A stretch of DNA of 37,441 nucleotides from a virus, in IMG/VR virus record IMGVR_UViG_3300025108_000157, positions 1-37,441 of that record. One strand, given 5' to 3'. The translations under genes and the position numbers were made by a program. The notes under the pieces were generated by a model that was given only the letters and a program-made list of their open reading frames with translations, had not been told where the DNA came from and made no database searches. This document shows, one piece after another, positions 36,524 through 37,441 of this stretch (the stretch's first letter is position 1; every line of letters begins with the position of its first letter).

Positions 36524-37441
36524 ATGGCATTAATAGCGTTAAGAAGTCCACAATATAAATCACTAACAGCAGGAGCAGGTTCAGTATATGCTTTATGTAC
36601 AATTAAAATAGGAGGGGTATTAAAATATACATTAAGAAAAGAAGCAGCACCTTCACAAGTAGTTGTTTTTGAAATAGCAGAATTATGTAGAGATTTTTTA
36701 GATATTGGGTTTGATGGCGATTATTCTCCTGCATCACCTTCACAGACATTAACAATAGAAACTGAAATAAATTCTTATAGTAATACTAATGGCATTACTG
36801 CAAGCACACAAGCTATCAATGATATTGGTTATGATGCTTACGGAACATTTATGGAGGGTGCTAATCCTGAAGTGCCTTTTGGTTCTCGACCTACTTGGGC
36901 AGTTGCTTATAACCCTAATCATACAAATATAACTGATAAATATTATGTTTTTATTCCTAAGAATATTGCAGGATTCATTCCTTATATTCAAACAAATGGT
37001 CTTTTAGGTTATCAAAGTTATGGAGCAACTGCAACGCAATTAAATAATACACCAGCAGGTATTAGAATGAATATAGTAAGAATAGATTGTACTAAATATG
37101 GAGATGGTCATAAAATTACATTTGTAAATAAATTTGGTGCTTTACAAGATTTATGGTTTTTCTTAAAATCAGTAAATACAACAACTAAAAAACAAGAGCA
37201 GTTTCAAAGAAATATTATAAACGGAACTACTTATAATGTCAATCAACATACTAAACAAGTTTTTAATACAATTGCTAATACAAGTATTACCTTAAGTTCT
37301 GGTTACTATCCTGAGTGGGCTAACCAATTTTTTGAGCAATTACTATTATCAGAAAAAGTATGGTTAACAAGACAAGACCCATTTGATATAAGCGATGAAC
37401 AAGTAGTTCCTGTTAATGTTAAAAAAAGCAGTATGGTTCAA
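36524..37441 (+). CDS. Tail structural protein, second copy (3'-truncated by window edge)
   Basis: 306 codons without a stop, starting at the ATG after the neck gene and running off the window. It is related to 4739-5719 (same start MALIALRSPQYK versus MAAIALRSPQYK; KITFVNKFGALQDLWFF kept). Its DNA is visibly closer to the first copy and uses AGA for most arginines, unlike the part of the second copy before it. Confidence 0.6.
   Translation, partial: MALIALRSPQYKSLTAGAGSVYALCTIKIGGVLKYTLRKEAAPSQVVVFEIAELCRDFLDIGFDGDYSPASPSQTLTIETEINSYSNTNGITASTQAINDIGYDAYGTFMEGANPEVPFGSRPTWAVAYNPNHTNITDKYYVFIPKNIAGFIPYIQTNGLLGYQSYGATATQLNNTPAGIRMNIVRIDCTKYGDGHKITFVNKFGALQDLWFFLKSVNTTTKKQEQFQRNIINGTTYNVNQHTKQVFNTIANTSITLSSGYYPEWANQFFEQLLLSEKVWLTRQDPFDISDEQVVPVNVKKSSMVQ

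Noticed and set aside
1-37441. tRNA genes, integrase, repressor or DNA polymerase
   Set aside because: I looked for cloverleaf-like sequences and for integrase, repressor and polymerase motifs and found none.

Overview
The window is AT-rich phage DNA with every credible gene on the + strand. Protein families (TerS/TerL, XkdF-type prohead protease, HK97-type capsid, tape measure, S74-tipped fibre, M15 endolysin, NinG, SSB-like and RepA-like proteins), the lack of Shine-Dalgarno sites, and textbook Bacteroidetes promoters (TTTTG-N19-TAnnTTTG) point to a tailed phage, probably siphovirus-like, of a marine-type Flavobacteriia host. I see no integrase, repressor or tRNA, so a virulent lifestyle is likely but not proven.

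Layout. Bases 1-127 are exactly repeated at 30886-31012, so one genome unit of 30,885 bp is followed by about 6.4 kb of a second, diverged copy of the packaging and early tail genes. Unit: packaging (149-1617); a block of tiny genes (1632-2904); tail genes from a frameshifted assembly chaperone to the tape measure (2999-10022); head genes (10058-13180); tail tube (13257); portal and connector (13880-16863); fibre (16939-21159); lysis and accessory genes (21192-23605); a non-coding junction (23606-23759); replication, recombination and regulation (23760-30953). The second copy (31013-37441) repeats terS, terL, the tiny-gene block, the chaperone and three further tail/neck genes. Its proteins are close to the first copy but its synonymous sites and arginine codons differ strongly.

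Regulation. Two promoter classes separate cleanly. Small-gene cassettes and the exonuclease gene have host-type Bacteroidetes promoters. The structural modules start behind a different bipartite motif, YAAAAT-N12-ACGTTATATA, found seven times and often only 3-7 nt from the start codon. The phage encodes a small sigma-70-like protein (26416-26895) that could read it. Intrinsic terminators mark module ends.

Most notable: (i) the bipartite late-promoter candidate plus phage sigma factor; (ii) four repeated promoter-hairpin-small ORF-terminator cassettes whose leader stem covaries; (iii) a -1 frameshift on a U-run kept in both diverged copies, giving 216 and 245 residue products in each; (iv) the tandem diverged packaging module joined at an exact 127-bp repeat, which may be an assembly join between two co-occurring phages rather than a real tandem. 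Homology calls here come from reading motifs by eye; no database search was run.
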